Source: Cotesia glomerata
Lineage: Eukaryota; Arthropoda; Insecta; Hymenoptera; Braconidae
Length of the DNA: 64,000 bases
Assembly (NCBI RefSeq): GCF_020080835.1
Contig: NC_058164.1
Span: 4,861,666 to 4,925,665, forward strand
Direction of reading: 5' to 3'
Below are positions 1-13,100 of the stretch, one piece after another. Below the pieces are notes generated by a model. The model was not told where the DNA came from. It made no database searches and was given only the letters and a program-made list of their open reading frames with translations. The number at the start of each line of letters is the position of its first letter. Position 1 is the first letter of the stretch. The translations under genes were made by a program, and so were the position numbers.

Positions 1-13
1 ATGAATAAATTAC

Positions 14-1089
14 CAGTCTGGGCGTCAATTACAGCTGGTTCTACTTGAGCTAAATCAGCCATGACATCTTCTCGCTTCTGATCAATAGCAACTGTTTGGA
101 TTGCTAATTGCTGTTGAATTTCTTGACTCTGTACTTTTTTCTTCTCAGCTTCCTGTTGATCTTTTACCATTTGTCGGAGTTTTGCATTAGCAGCATCGTT
201 TTTAGCTTGAAGTTCCTTTAAAAAAAAAAAATCATAATAATAATAATCTCTATATCTCTAATAATATCTATCTCTAAATACATTATTAAGAAATGATCTT
301 GTATCTTGTGAACTACCGAGATTTTTAAAGAGATAAGCTCACCCCGACATCACACCCATCGAGACCTTTCATTTGAGTACCCACATCAATTTTTCATATA
401 TTTATATATATTATATATATGTATATTTCAAAAATATATAAAAATGCATGTGGGTATTCAAACGTAAGCCCTTGATGAGTGTAACATTGGGATGAGCTTA
501 TATCTTTAAAAATATCAATAATTTAGAACTGACATTGCTATCTTGTCAACTAATGATATTTTTAAAGATATAAGCTCACCCCGACATTACACTCATCGAG
601 ACCTTTCATTTGAGTACCCACATCATTTTATATATATATATATATATATATATGAAAAATATATGAAAATGCATGTGGGTACTCAAATGAAAGGTCTTGA
701 TGAACGTAACATCGAGATGAGCTTATATCTTTAAAAATGTCAATAATTAAGAAATTATCTTGTATTTTGTGAACTATTGACATTTTTTAAAATATAAGCT
801 CATCTCAATGTTACACTCATCAAAACCTTTCATTTGAGTACCCACATCAATTTTTCATATATTTTATATATTTATATATACGTATATATGAAAAATATAT
901 GAGAATGCATGTGGGTACTCAAATGAAAGGTCTTGATGAGTCTAACATCAGGATGAGCTTATTTCTTTAAAACCGTCAATAGTTAAAAAAGTACAGTGCA
1001 ATTTAACAAAAGCCATTATTTAACAAAGCAAAATTTTATTTATTTATAGTTCACAAGTCACGTAAGTCACATAAAGACTGTAAGGTTGC

Positions 1090-1139
<50 letters not shown>

Positions 1140-4100
1140 CACCCCATATATTAATTACAAATAAAAGTAAAAAAAAAAAATTACCTGTGACTTAACAGCC
1201 AAACTCTTCTGCATTTCCTCAACCTGTTCAACAGTCTCAGCAATTTTGCTCAGCCCAACATTAAGATGCAGCTGCTGTTCCTCCAAATCACTCCGTTTCT
1301 CCTGATACAATTTAACAAAATGATTGATAAAGTCCAAGTAGTGCCTAGGAGTAATAGCCATCGTGCGACTTCCCCGCTTAGCAAGCCTCGCATTAGCTTT
1401 ATGAAGCGTCTGATGTACATAAACAAACGCATTGACAACGGCGTCTCGATGATTCGGAGGGTTAGGAATCAACGAGCAAGCTGACGGGAAGAAGTCAGGA
1501 CACCTCCAAGAAGGTCTCTCCAGATCAACCCTGGACGTGAACTCTCTTCCCACCTGGAACAGCGCATTGTCCGACCAGTCTCCGAACCAATTTAGTACAC
1601 AACGATTGAACAACGCTGGTGAAGTAGCTGCGCGGTCTTTTAACCCATCTGTGCTAGGATTCATCGTGAATACCACATGCAAGTTTTTCATAACTTGACC
1701 AGTGAACCACTTGTAGAGCTCTTCATTAGAATCTAGCATCAATCCTTCCCGCTGTGCTCCTTCTTTACACTGAGTCATCAACGTCGTGTACTCATCTCCT
1801 TCAAAAAGACCCGGGACTTCTCCATTGGCCAGCAAGGTGTTCATCCTCTCCAAGAATCCCGACTCCAAAACATTAGATTCGTCCAAAATAAATGCTATTT
1901 TCTCATCTTTGCACCCTGAGCGTCTCAAAACTTGTCTCAAGTCTTCATCAAAGTCCTCTCCGGTGTATTTATTATGAACCTTAATCTGGAAGATCGACAA
2001 ACCGTTCATCCAAGCGACGAACCTCGAGAGAGTAGTCTTCCCCGCTCCAGAGACTCCAATTAGCAGCAAATGTCCCTGAGGCTGCCTAAAAATCCTGTCA
2101 ATCCTCAATACATGCTCCAGAACTTCATCAAAAAGCACCAAAGGAACATCCAGCTCTTCTTCATAGAACACTTTAAGCCTAGCGCGTACATAATCACGGA
2201 GTTCTTGTCTATTAACCGGGACATAATCCTTGGACAGCCAGTTGCTGTATAAAATCGGCCTTGAGAGCGCTTTCTCCTTATCTACGCCCATAAAATGCTT
2301 AGTAGCGACAATATCAATGTTCTTATTCGTCCAAGCTCTCTCAGAGTCTTCCACAAGCCTATCCTGGAAGAGTCTCAGCGCCTCGTGAGCCCACAGACGA
2401 ACCAGTCCTTCAACAGCCAAGCTATCCAGCGGACGGATAGCTTCGCAAATTCCTCTGACCCACCTGGTCATCTCTCTAGGCGAGTAAACATAGTGCGGCT
2501 GCATGTCTTGGGTGAATTTCTCCTGAGACGCCAAGTAGAATTCTACCATCGCGTTAGTGAGCGGCTCTGCATACCCCCGCAGCGAGGGAGTTAATCTCAG
2601 CATCGCGCGAGTAAACGTACCGTAAATTTGCTTCAGAGAAGTCTCTCCGGGATAGTCTACATAGATAACTGGCACATGTCTCAGGAATCTGTGGCTCAAG
2701 GGCTTTCTTCCGGGATCTGTCGGAGGATTGCAAGCTCCCACGAACTGGATTCGCTCTAAAGTCACCCAGGCTTGGTCGCTAGTTCTGTAGAACCCGCGAT
2801 GTTCCACCAGTTGCCGTAAAAAGGATATCACTCGCTGAGTACCGTAATTATCCATGTCAGGTAAATTTATTTCGTCGCAGAAGAGCACGAGCCACTTGCC
2901 CAATTGCACTGGGGAGAGAATAACTCCATTGGGAGTTTTTCTGTACTCACAATAGTGGTCGAAGGTCTTTAAGAGTAACTCTGGTGTGGTAGCAGACGAG
3001 AAATTCAGTCCAACTACTTCCATGTCTGGCAGAGCTCTCAGAGCTGAGAATAAAGTCATTGTTTTTCCTGAACCCGGGGGACCGCAAAGGACAAGAGGCT
3101 TGTGCTCAGCTAGCCAGGTGTATAAAAGACTCTCGTGTCTTACTGTGTCCAAAGTGGGGACTACAATGTCAGGGCTGGCGACTTTGTGAGTCTCGACTTC
3201 AATCTGCGGGACTTTGTTGCTCCAAGGGAGCCACTCGCCATGAATGTTGACCTCAAAGTCGATTATCGGGATGTTACTGCCCTGAGGCAGCGGTACTGTG
3301 GTGATAGACCGGATAAAGTCACCCAAGTCGGACCTTACTTTTAGCTTAGCGTCTCCGGCAAAGCTCCAGAGCAGAGCGTAGACCAGACACTTGGGCATGT
3401 AGCGCTCCAGCTGCTCACTGGGCAGCGGAAAGTCGATGTGGGTGTGATTGTACTGCAGAATATTGCGGACTGCTTGGTTGAGCATTGAGAAAAGCGAGCT
3501 GAGTGCTCGCAGCCGGGTGAAGTCCATTATGTGCTCTTGCTTCATGGCGTATTCCAGACAGCGGACGACTAGGCCGTCGGGTGCGAAGTAACTCTGGAGA
3601 ATGCTCGCTACTTCGCATTGAACGGAGAGTCCGGGGGACATTGTGTCGTCTTTGTTGTCTCCGGTGAGGATTTTCTTGCTGAGGTTGTTGTCTTCGTCGT
3701 TGTCTTCGAGGGGAATGTTCTTCAGACGGAGTAAATAGTGCTCGAAGATCATCTCTGTAGAGAGCACGTCTTCGGAGAACCAGACCATTCCACAACGTGA
3801 TACAGTCGCCAGAGTTGCGTATTTTAAATCTTGAACTTCGAACATTACTCGGACATTTGGAGGCAAGCTTAAACGTTCTCCGTTGGGGAGAGTCAGGAGT
3901 TTGTTGTCGTCAAGTACTGAGTTGAGATTTTCTACCCACTCCGGGTCGACGTCACCGTCGAAGATTATCCACTGGCGTTTGTTTATTTCTCCACGGACGT
4001 TGTCGATTATTTTTCGCAAAATGTGTGTGAATAGACCGTCGGTCCATTCGCGGGTGTTCGGGTCCAAGACTCCGTAGAGAGTCTCTTTGCTGATGGCTTT

Positions 4101-7100
4101 CGGGTCAATTACGTGAGCTACGCCCTCAATTCCTTCGAATCGCTCCAGAGCTTTTAGAAGCACTTTCCAGGCTGTTGTTTTGCCGGATCCGCTTGGGCCC
4201 ACCATCATCAGTCCGTGGTTTAAGTTGCAAATTTGGTACAGTTGTAAGACCTGGAAGAAGATTATTTATTTTATTGATTGGTAAGTCATGAGAGGTTTTT
4301 TTTATGCCAGAAGCAATTGAAGGGAGTCAGCAGCAATTTAAGAGCGTTTTTGTTATTCTTCTCACCTTTTCTACCCAAGTTTCACCAACCAGCTCCTTAT
4401 TGCGTGCATAAGATAAATTGTGTTTTTTTTATATTATATATACATTTACATTTACAGTACTATACTAATTATTTAAGTTAAGAGGGTGTTATTAATTATT
4501 TATTATTAATGCGGGAGATTTTGTAAATTTTACTCGGAAATAATTTTTATATTTTAATAATACCCTGTTAAAATCTCGCATACAACTAGCACCGTGTACG
4601 TGCGTAAATATACGTGGGTATTTGATTAATTAATTCATCTAAACAAGTATAATTGGACAATTGATAAAATTATAACTACCTTTTCTTGCCAAGCGCCTCC
4701 TTGTTCATCATCGCCTTCACCGCATACTAGATACTCCTCAGCGCAAACTTTTCTTATTTGATCTTTCAATCCTAAAATAACAAAAAATGATGAGTTATAT
4801 TATAAGTATTTAGGCTGCATTCGAAAATGCTCTATCTCTAGATACATAATTATGAAATGATCTTCTATCTTGTGAACTTTTGACATTTTTAAAGATAGAA
4901 GTTCATCTTGATGTTATATTCATCAAGACCTTTCATTTGAGTACCCACATCAATTTTTCATATATTTTATATATTTATATATATGTATATATGAAAAATA
5001 TATGAAAATGCATGTGGGTACTCAAATGAAAGCTCTTGATGAGTGTATCATCGGGATGAGCTTATATCTTTAAAAACGTCAATATTTAAGAAAGTACAGT
5101 GTAATTTAACAAAAGTCATTATTTAATAACCCAAAATTTTAATTTTTTTGTTCACAAGTCACGGAAGTCACACAGTGGCTGCAAGGTTTGTAATTTAAAA
5201 TAAATAAAAAAAAACAAACCTTTCATTTCAGCTCGAGTGTAATTAACACTTGGGAACACATCATTAAGAAGACTGAAAAGGAGCGGAATGTCTTCAGCAA
5301 CCAGCTTAGGAACCATTGTCTCACAGACAGACTGAATAAGAATCTCCTGTTCGGGTAAATTTTCAGCAATCGAAGCTTCATCAACATTCTCCTCGCCGTT
5401 CCTCTGAACCATTCCCTCCTTAATCTTCTGAATCCTATCTCTCTTAACATTCCCCGCAGAAATCAGCACCGACTTCAAAGCCCTCAATCCAAAATCATAG
5501 TGCGACTGATTGGACAATTGCTCATCACACAACTTAAAGAAGGGAACAATCTTACAAGCGAGTTTCTCAGCAGACCTGAATCCCTGACTAAACAGCATAA
5601 CTTCAGCAATGAGCTGCCTGTCAGGCGTGGTCATAGCAAGCGACCTGAACAATTTTTTAAGATTATCCGGCAAATTAGACCGTCCAGCATAACCAGGATT
5701 CATAGTAATAAATATCGCCATATCAGTGGACACTTTAACCTGCTTGCCCACCAACTCGACACACAAAGTCGTTCCCTCTTTTTTAGTACCTTCCATCTGA
5801 CTCTTAAGAGCTTCCTGAATAGTCTGTACCTGCTGCGAGACAGCCGAGAGCATGCGCTCCTCCAGCCGGTTAAACTCGTCAAAGCACCCCCAAGCTCCGA
5901 CTTGACAGAGCCCCACAAAGATCCGTCCCATCGCCTGGAAGTCAAAGGTCTCGTCACAATTAAACACCAGCACGAACCTTCCCAGCTGATGACCTAGAGC
6001 TTTAACCGACTCGGTCTTGCCAGTACCAGCCGGTCCGAACGGAGAGCCTCCAAGCCTCGCTTCCAGCGCTTGAGTCATCGTCAAGTAGCAGCGGTCCGTC
6101 AAAGGAGTTTGCACAAGTCTATCCTGAACTCCCAAGTACTCAAACCCGTAGAAGAACTTTGCGTTGGCCATATGAATCGTCAACTGCTGGAGGACTTCCG
6201 TCTGCCGAGGGTCGAAGTAGAACCTCATCTCACAGAGCCACTCGAACGCCTTCGGGTTGGAGACTTTATTCGCAATCAACCGCCGGGTGACTGTTCTCTT
6301 ATGAACAAACTCGTTTATCAAGTGCTCCAACTTCTTCCGCCTCAACGGAGGCTGTTCTTGAAGCACGGAGTCCGCCAGGACATTAAGAGTCCCCTCGACT
6401 TGGGTAAGAACTCGCTCCAGAGGGTTCTTATCACTCGCCTGCGACTGGGCTTCGTGCAAAGCCGCTTCCACGTCTTCTGACCACAGAATCTGCGCAGCCA
6501 GGACGACAATCTGAGCTTGATAATTGTCACACCAGGTCATGAAAGCGTCAGCATGGATGTTGCCATCTTTAAATTGTTTTATATCAGAAACAGCTTTGGC
6601 TAAAGAAGACGCTAAAGTCACTCTCATTTCTTTTTCTACTAAAGTCAGCCACTCGTTGATCTTAGGATGCTCTACAGTAGACACTGGAGTCTGGAAACTG
6701 ACCTCTTCTCCTTCACGAGAAGCCATTCCAGTAATTACTGTGTTGTCTTCATTCAGCAAAATAGCAGCGACTCCCGCGAACATTTTTTTAAAATGTTTCT
6801 GAAGACGCGCGACGTTTTTACTGTTACCAATTATCTCCAGCAGATCTTCATCCCCTACAAAGTAAAACCTAGGGAATGACGTACGCTCGCGTTCAAGATA
6901 CTCACCCAGAGCCTTCTGTATTTTTCCTAATAAATCTGCGAGCCGCTCTAGCGCTCTTTGGACTCCTGGAATGTTCAAAACGTCCATCACCATCGGAGAC
7001 TTGGACACTTTTTTCATCAGTCCCAAAAACTCCGAACTGATACTTTGGAATCTAGAAGTCTCAACGGGTAAAAGTGTTTTAATATCAGCGCTACCGGAGA

Positions 7101-10100
7101 AAATTCCCTCTAAATAAACCCAGCGTCTTTGAACATCAATCCAGACGTCAAACAACGCATTAATCCGATTTAATTTTTCCTCCCAGGTAAGAGCCTCTTC
7201 TTCAAAGACTTTGTAGTAAGGCGAGAGCTTCATAGCAGCCACTGAATTAATATGCTCTTTAACTTTATTAAACAAATCATCCCAGCCTCTTATCAACCGA
7301 CACTTGCTCTGATAATTTATCAAATCGAGCTCATAAGTCTGCCAGGATTCGCGTACTTGCTTCAAGAACTCCTCAAGAGCCATTTCTCCCTGAGCGACCA
7401 GAATAATGTCCTTAACAATGCTCTCGTTCTTCTGCAAATTTACATCCCAGACTTGACCCAGGGTAAGCTCACTCAGAATCCAGTTCACCCTTAATTGCTT
7501 CGTCAGTTGCTTCCAGTGGCGCTCTTTCAGCGCGTCGGACTTCAATTCAACAATCAGCATGTTGACCTTGGTGTAATTGTGGAGCATTTTTTTGACATAC
7601 TCGTAAGAAGAGTACTGACGCAGTCTAGCAGGCAGTTCCTTCAACTGGGCCATCATTGTATCAAGCTGCTGGCGGAGTTTCCGCGGCTGGACAGACAACC
7701 AGGGCTTCTCTCTTGTCTCGTCAATTTGAGCCCAAATTCGTGACAACTCAGACCAAACACCACGCAAGTCTTGAAGCTCTTCAAAGACAACTTGCATCCT
7801 GTCTTCACTGGTACTAGATACTCCACCAGGCTCCTGTAACTCAAGAGCTTCTTTAGCCTTCGCGACATTGTCGCGTTCTTCTTTGAGCCTGGCAAATTTA
7901 CTCTCAAACATCTGAAGCTGCTGGAGCGCTTCGTCGGGTCTCAAGTGTCCCTCCACGGGCTTGCCACGCTCCCAGTCACCCAGGAAGTCAGTGGTGCGTG
8001 TCTCAACAGCTTTGTCTTCAGCGACTATCTTCATCTGCAGCGAAGCGACTTGGGTCTGGATGCTCAAGTCTTTGCGCTTTATTATTTCATTAAAAGCTCC
8101 CCACTCGCCTTCAATATTGTCCACGTGCAGCCAAGACGAAGGAAATTGGAACCGCTGGCGCTCAAGAATCCGCTGGCCTTCCCGATAAATGTCCACTTGC
8201 TTCTCCCAGACCTTCATCTTGCGCTTCAGCGACTGGACGTAAGTGATGAATCCTACCGCGTCGGTAGTACTAGCAGCTTCTATCGACTGCTGCTCCAAGT
8301 CGCTGCGAGATTTAGATACCTGCCCGTGGAAACTCGTCATTTCATTGCCGAGCAACGCGCCAAATTTACCGAGAGTCTCTTTGTGCCACGAGTCGTACTT
8401 GAGCGACACCTTGCTCTGTACTTTAGCAAAGTCGATGATAACTGGACCGAACTCGCGACGCGTGTCCGAGGTGTCGAAAGTCGTGCGTGTTTTTTTGATG
8501 TCATTCAAGCACTTCATCCACAAATTGATGTCATCGCCGAGTTTGCCGTAAAGATTGTCCGGTTGGAGATCCCAGAGAGCTTGATAGCGCAGCCACTGGT
8601 CTACATACTCGGCTACGTCTTTTATTTTTGATTCTATAGACTCGTAAGCGGCTTCTAAAGGTTGCTTGCCGCTCGGAAGCTTGGTGAGTAAATTTCTGTA
8701 GGTTCCAGACTCTGGCTTGTCGAGTCCAACTTGGTAACGCGAGCTCTGAAGACGCACTTGGGAGGTGACGATCGCTTGCCATGCGAACAATTGCTGCATT
8801 ATTTGGAAACGCGCGTCCTCGATGCTGGGGTAGAGGTACATAGTTTGGTTGGTGATTCTGACCTCGTGGATTTGGTTCTGGATTTTGGGGTCTCCGCCGG
8901 GCTTGTGGGTGGGCTTTGCTGGCGCGTCGGTGTCCATGCTCAGGTCTACTTCCTTCTTTTGGCCCATCAGAGCGTCTGTCCACGCCTTCACACCGGCTTC
9001 TAATCGTGCTGCTAGGTTCTTCTCTACTTCCTCGTCTAGTCTTGCCACCCAGATGTGCAAGTTGGAGTAATTTTTTAGGGATAATTCGTCGACTGACTTT
9101 TGAATCTTTGCTAGGATGTCTGCAAATGTGTTTGCGGAGTAAGGACAAGTTTCTAAGGATCTTACGTCGACGTCCAGTTGCTCTTCGACTACCAAAAGGT
9201 CGTCGACTTTCTCTTGGAACTGGACCACGATGTCTGATAAACGCTGGACGTATGGGTCTAATTTGTAGCTCTCCCACACTAATGCTATTCCCTGTTTAAT
9301 TAAACATAATTAATTAATAATAATATTGCATGACAATTGCCAAAAGGGCGTATAAAAAATTTTTCTTTTTCAATTATTTTGCAAACATATTTTGATCAAA
9401 AAAATTTCAAGTCTTAAAAATTTATGTCTCTAGTTATAAATCTGAATGACTCGAAGAGTGAAAATAAAGAATATTAATATTTTTATTATTAAATGGCTAT
9501 CAGGCTACTAAAGCGCAAAATTTCAAAAGTTTTTAATATATTCAGTCATAATAATCATTTTTTAAAAGAGTTAATTTTTTCTTAATCTGAATCTTACAAA
9601 ATAGTTTTAAAAAATTAAAGAGAAAAAAATTGGGTCATTTTCTAGAATTCCAAAAAAAGTCAAATAAAATTTTTTTCGTTGCTCATTTTGCTCCTTTTCA
9701 CAGTTCAATTTCTCATATTTTATGTTTTATAATAAAAAAAATAATTTTAGTAACTCGAAATTTTTTGTTTTTTATCTTGACGTTTTGGACGATTTTAAGT
9801 TGACTGGCAAAAATAATTTTTTTTGCACGCCCTTTTGGCATTTACGCGATATAATAATTATTGATAAATTACCTCTGAGAATAAAGAAAGAACATCTTTT
9901 CGCATTCCAGCAACCAATGGAATAATACTTGCCTTGTCTTCAATCTAAAATTAAAAATTTATTAAATAACTAGTCTAAATAATAAATAAAAATTAAAATG
10001 CACTGATACATAATAAAATTACAGTACTAAAATACAACTCAATATTGTTAACAATAAATTGTTGAAAGCGATGCAAACGAAAATATGCTAGAGGTATTCC

Positions 10101-13100
10101 CTGACATCAATTACACATTTTAATTTAAATTATTTATCAAGTTTATTTGAAAGGAATACCTCTCAAAAATTACGTATTAAATAATACCACAGGCTGTAAA
10201 AAAATAATATAATTTAATTTAAAAGAAACAAAGGGAGAGGGACAATCCGATGCTTTGTTCAAATTATAAACTAATTTTAATCAACGACTTTAATTAATAA
10301 TAAGAGTTTAATTAATAATAAGCAGGCAGACAGTTGCGTTGAATATTTTTCTGGCGGTAATAAACTACCTTTAATGTGGGACAGTGGGGACTCCGAGATG
10401 TAAGCTAAAAAATTACGTAGATTTAAGAGGGATTAGATCTCTATCATCGATCTAAAACTGCACGTAAATAAGTACAGTACACTATTTTTAAATATAAATA
10501 TTAATATTAATCTAATATTAATTAATCAATCATATCGATGTTCTAATTAGCAAATTGTCTAACTCTAATTTTTTGTCCAGAAAAAAATTTCTTGGCTCAA
10601 GAATCGTTTAAAATAAATTTTGGTTTTTTGACAAAAGAATATCAATATCTATCATGCTAATAAAATATTGGCATTAATTTTGATAGATTAACAAACAAAT
10701 AGGTTCACTTGAATTAACCAAAAAATAATTCGATTAATTCTTGAGACAAGAAAATTTTCTCAAGAGTAGTACTTTTTTTTCTCAGTGTAGTTCCAAATTT
10801 ATTATCACTTTAAAAAACCATTTAATATTTAATAAAAGTATAATATTTTGGTTAGAATCATTCAAATAATTGATAAGCGAACTATTACTACATCAAAATA
10901 TTAAAAAATCACCTTCTGAAAAATAAGAAGCTAGACCAATTGCTAATTAGACGATACATAAATAAATATAAATAATGAAATAATCCTTACTTTTTCCAGA
11001 GTTCTCTCATAAGTCCTGATACTTTCAATAAGACTGATAGCAAACGGATACAACTGATTCGCCTGGTGTGCCTTATTAACAATCGCCAAGGGCACACGGA
11101 ACCCGAGGTTCTTCAAATTCCTGACTTCCTTCGACAGCATGATAATCTCAGGCAAGAAATTAACCTTCAACTTCAGTACATTGCCCCTTCCTGACCTAGA
11201 CCTGACAGTATCAATGATAAATATCCTTCCAGTGACTCCAATATTCCTCTGCTGAACTTTCCTCGCCCACTCGTCGAATATCTCCTGAGTAGAAAGCTTC
11301 AACCTAAAAGAATCTCCATCAGCTTTAAGCTTCTGTCCTTCAATGTGGCTCTCCCAGCCTTTTCCCAGGACATCTTCAACCCTCTTGAGATACATCGTCA
11401 GCTGGTAGTCGATCTGCTTGACCCAGATAATAGATCCCGAGACCGGAGGAATGTCTCTTACCATGCTCATCTTGCAGCACTTGCTCTGAGGATACTGAAC
11501 CTTGAATTTCTCATGCAGAGCCTCAATATCATCCTTAACTCGCTGGATCAGCTGAGTCTGATACTCGCGAATAGCTCCACGAATGTGAGGCCTGACAAAC
11601 AGAGCATTGAACCTAGAGAATATCCTGAACATCTCATTAGCATTCTTAGCAGTTCCCAGCTGATCCCGAAGGTGAGCGGTGATTCTTGCTTCCACGCGTT
11701 CGATGCGCTCCTCATAGCGATGAACAGCAGCCTCCCAGGACTCAAGACCTTCCTTAGTGATGTCTAAGCAGTCCACCTCTTTTACATTCTCATAAGCAAG
11801 GTTAACTTCACCAATAGCATTAGCATCAGCAGCATCAAGAGCGAATTCAACCTTGACATTTTCGCTCTCTTGATTGTCAATATTGCTTGCAGAGCTGGTG
11901 CTGTTCTGGCGAACGGTAGGTCTTAGCACCCGAACAATAACAGTGCGCAACTGTTCGTGCTGTCTCCTGAACCTTCGCATCTGTTCCATCCTTGTTTGGA
12001 GCTTCTTATGAGCGGGAGAGACTCGCCAGACCATCTTCATATGCTCGTCACGTTTCTTTTTGACAAAGTCACGCAAAAGTCCCGTTAGTTTGTCGTACTC
12101 GTCGTCCCAGGTGTTGAACACTTCGAAGCACTGGGTCATTACTTTCTCGAACTCATCAAATGGAATGTGCATTAGCCGACGCGTGCCCAGTACTTTCAAC
12201 AGCTGCTGGCTTAAGTCCCGAGAAATAGCTTCTACTAGACGCAGCACGCGTTGAATTGGGTACTTAGTGTTGCGTATTTTACGCATGTGCAAAAATATCT
12301 GCTGGACTGCGGCTCGGATGCGTTCTAACTCGGTTGCGGACAGCAAATCATTGATAGGAAAGTCTTTCATCAGAGGATTGTAATCATTGACGGTCGCTAG
12401 AGCTTGCTTGAGACCTGTGTCGGTGTCGAAACTCACGGTGGCATGGAAACGCTTTCCGTGCTTGAGAATATCTAGAGTCAGAGTCACTTCTGTGCTCTCG
12501 CGCTTCTCCTGGATGCGATGAAGAGCGCGTTCTAGGTTCAGCCAGAAGGAGATTTCTTGCAAAGCAGTTCCTGACTCCGGGTCCCGGTTCAGCTTGGTTA
12601 CCTTTTGGATTTCTTTGATCCAGCGGTTGACTCCGTTCTGCAGCTGGTTGAGGAATGTCGAGTCCTCGACCTTGTCTCCGAAGTCCGCGACTTTGGGCTT
12701 TCTCCCCTCGTCAGCACACTGCTTTATCACCTGCATGACAAGCTGGTGGACCGGCAGCGAGATTTCCGGGATGTCGATGTTCTGCTGTAGGTGCAGCAGC
12801 CCCATTTCAAGCTCCGCGATTTTTTTCTCAACTGATGGAGCCATTTTGTCTCCATCGCGGTCCACCCGCCCGGTCTCTTTGACGTAGCTCTTGAAAAATG
12901 GAGCCATGGTTTTGCTAATTGCGTGAAGAGTTTCGTAAGGCGGGCCGTCGGAGAAGTTTACTAGTCGAACTTGCGAGGAGATTGATTTGTCGGCTTCTAT
13001 GACCGCTCCTCGTTTGGTTAGTACCAAGGTTGACATTTTTGGGTTTGTGAAGTAAATTTCGGTGGAGATGTAGTAGGTACTGTCTCTCTCGTCGTCTGCT

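Noticed and set aside
543..734. ORF inside Helitron copy 1 (and similar ORFs in copies 3, 5, 7 and 9)
   Set aside because: They run through the TATA-repeat palindrome centre (YIYIYI runs) and recur with the palindromic units; not protein coding.
285..985. Tandem units with spacing resembling a CRISPR array
   Set aside because: The units are 230-bp palindromes without unique spacers, and the context is a eukaryotic Helitron.
5500..8631. Several ORFs of 80-228 codons on the plus strand across dynein
   Set aside because: They are antisense shadows of the highly conserved dynein coding exons, with no start context, splice logic or family resemblance.
9277..9279. GTG as a start codon for the large dynein ORF
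   Set aside because: Family residues (GIALVWESYKLD) continue upstream to a clean acceptor at 9292, so this is an internal exon and not a translation start.
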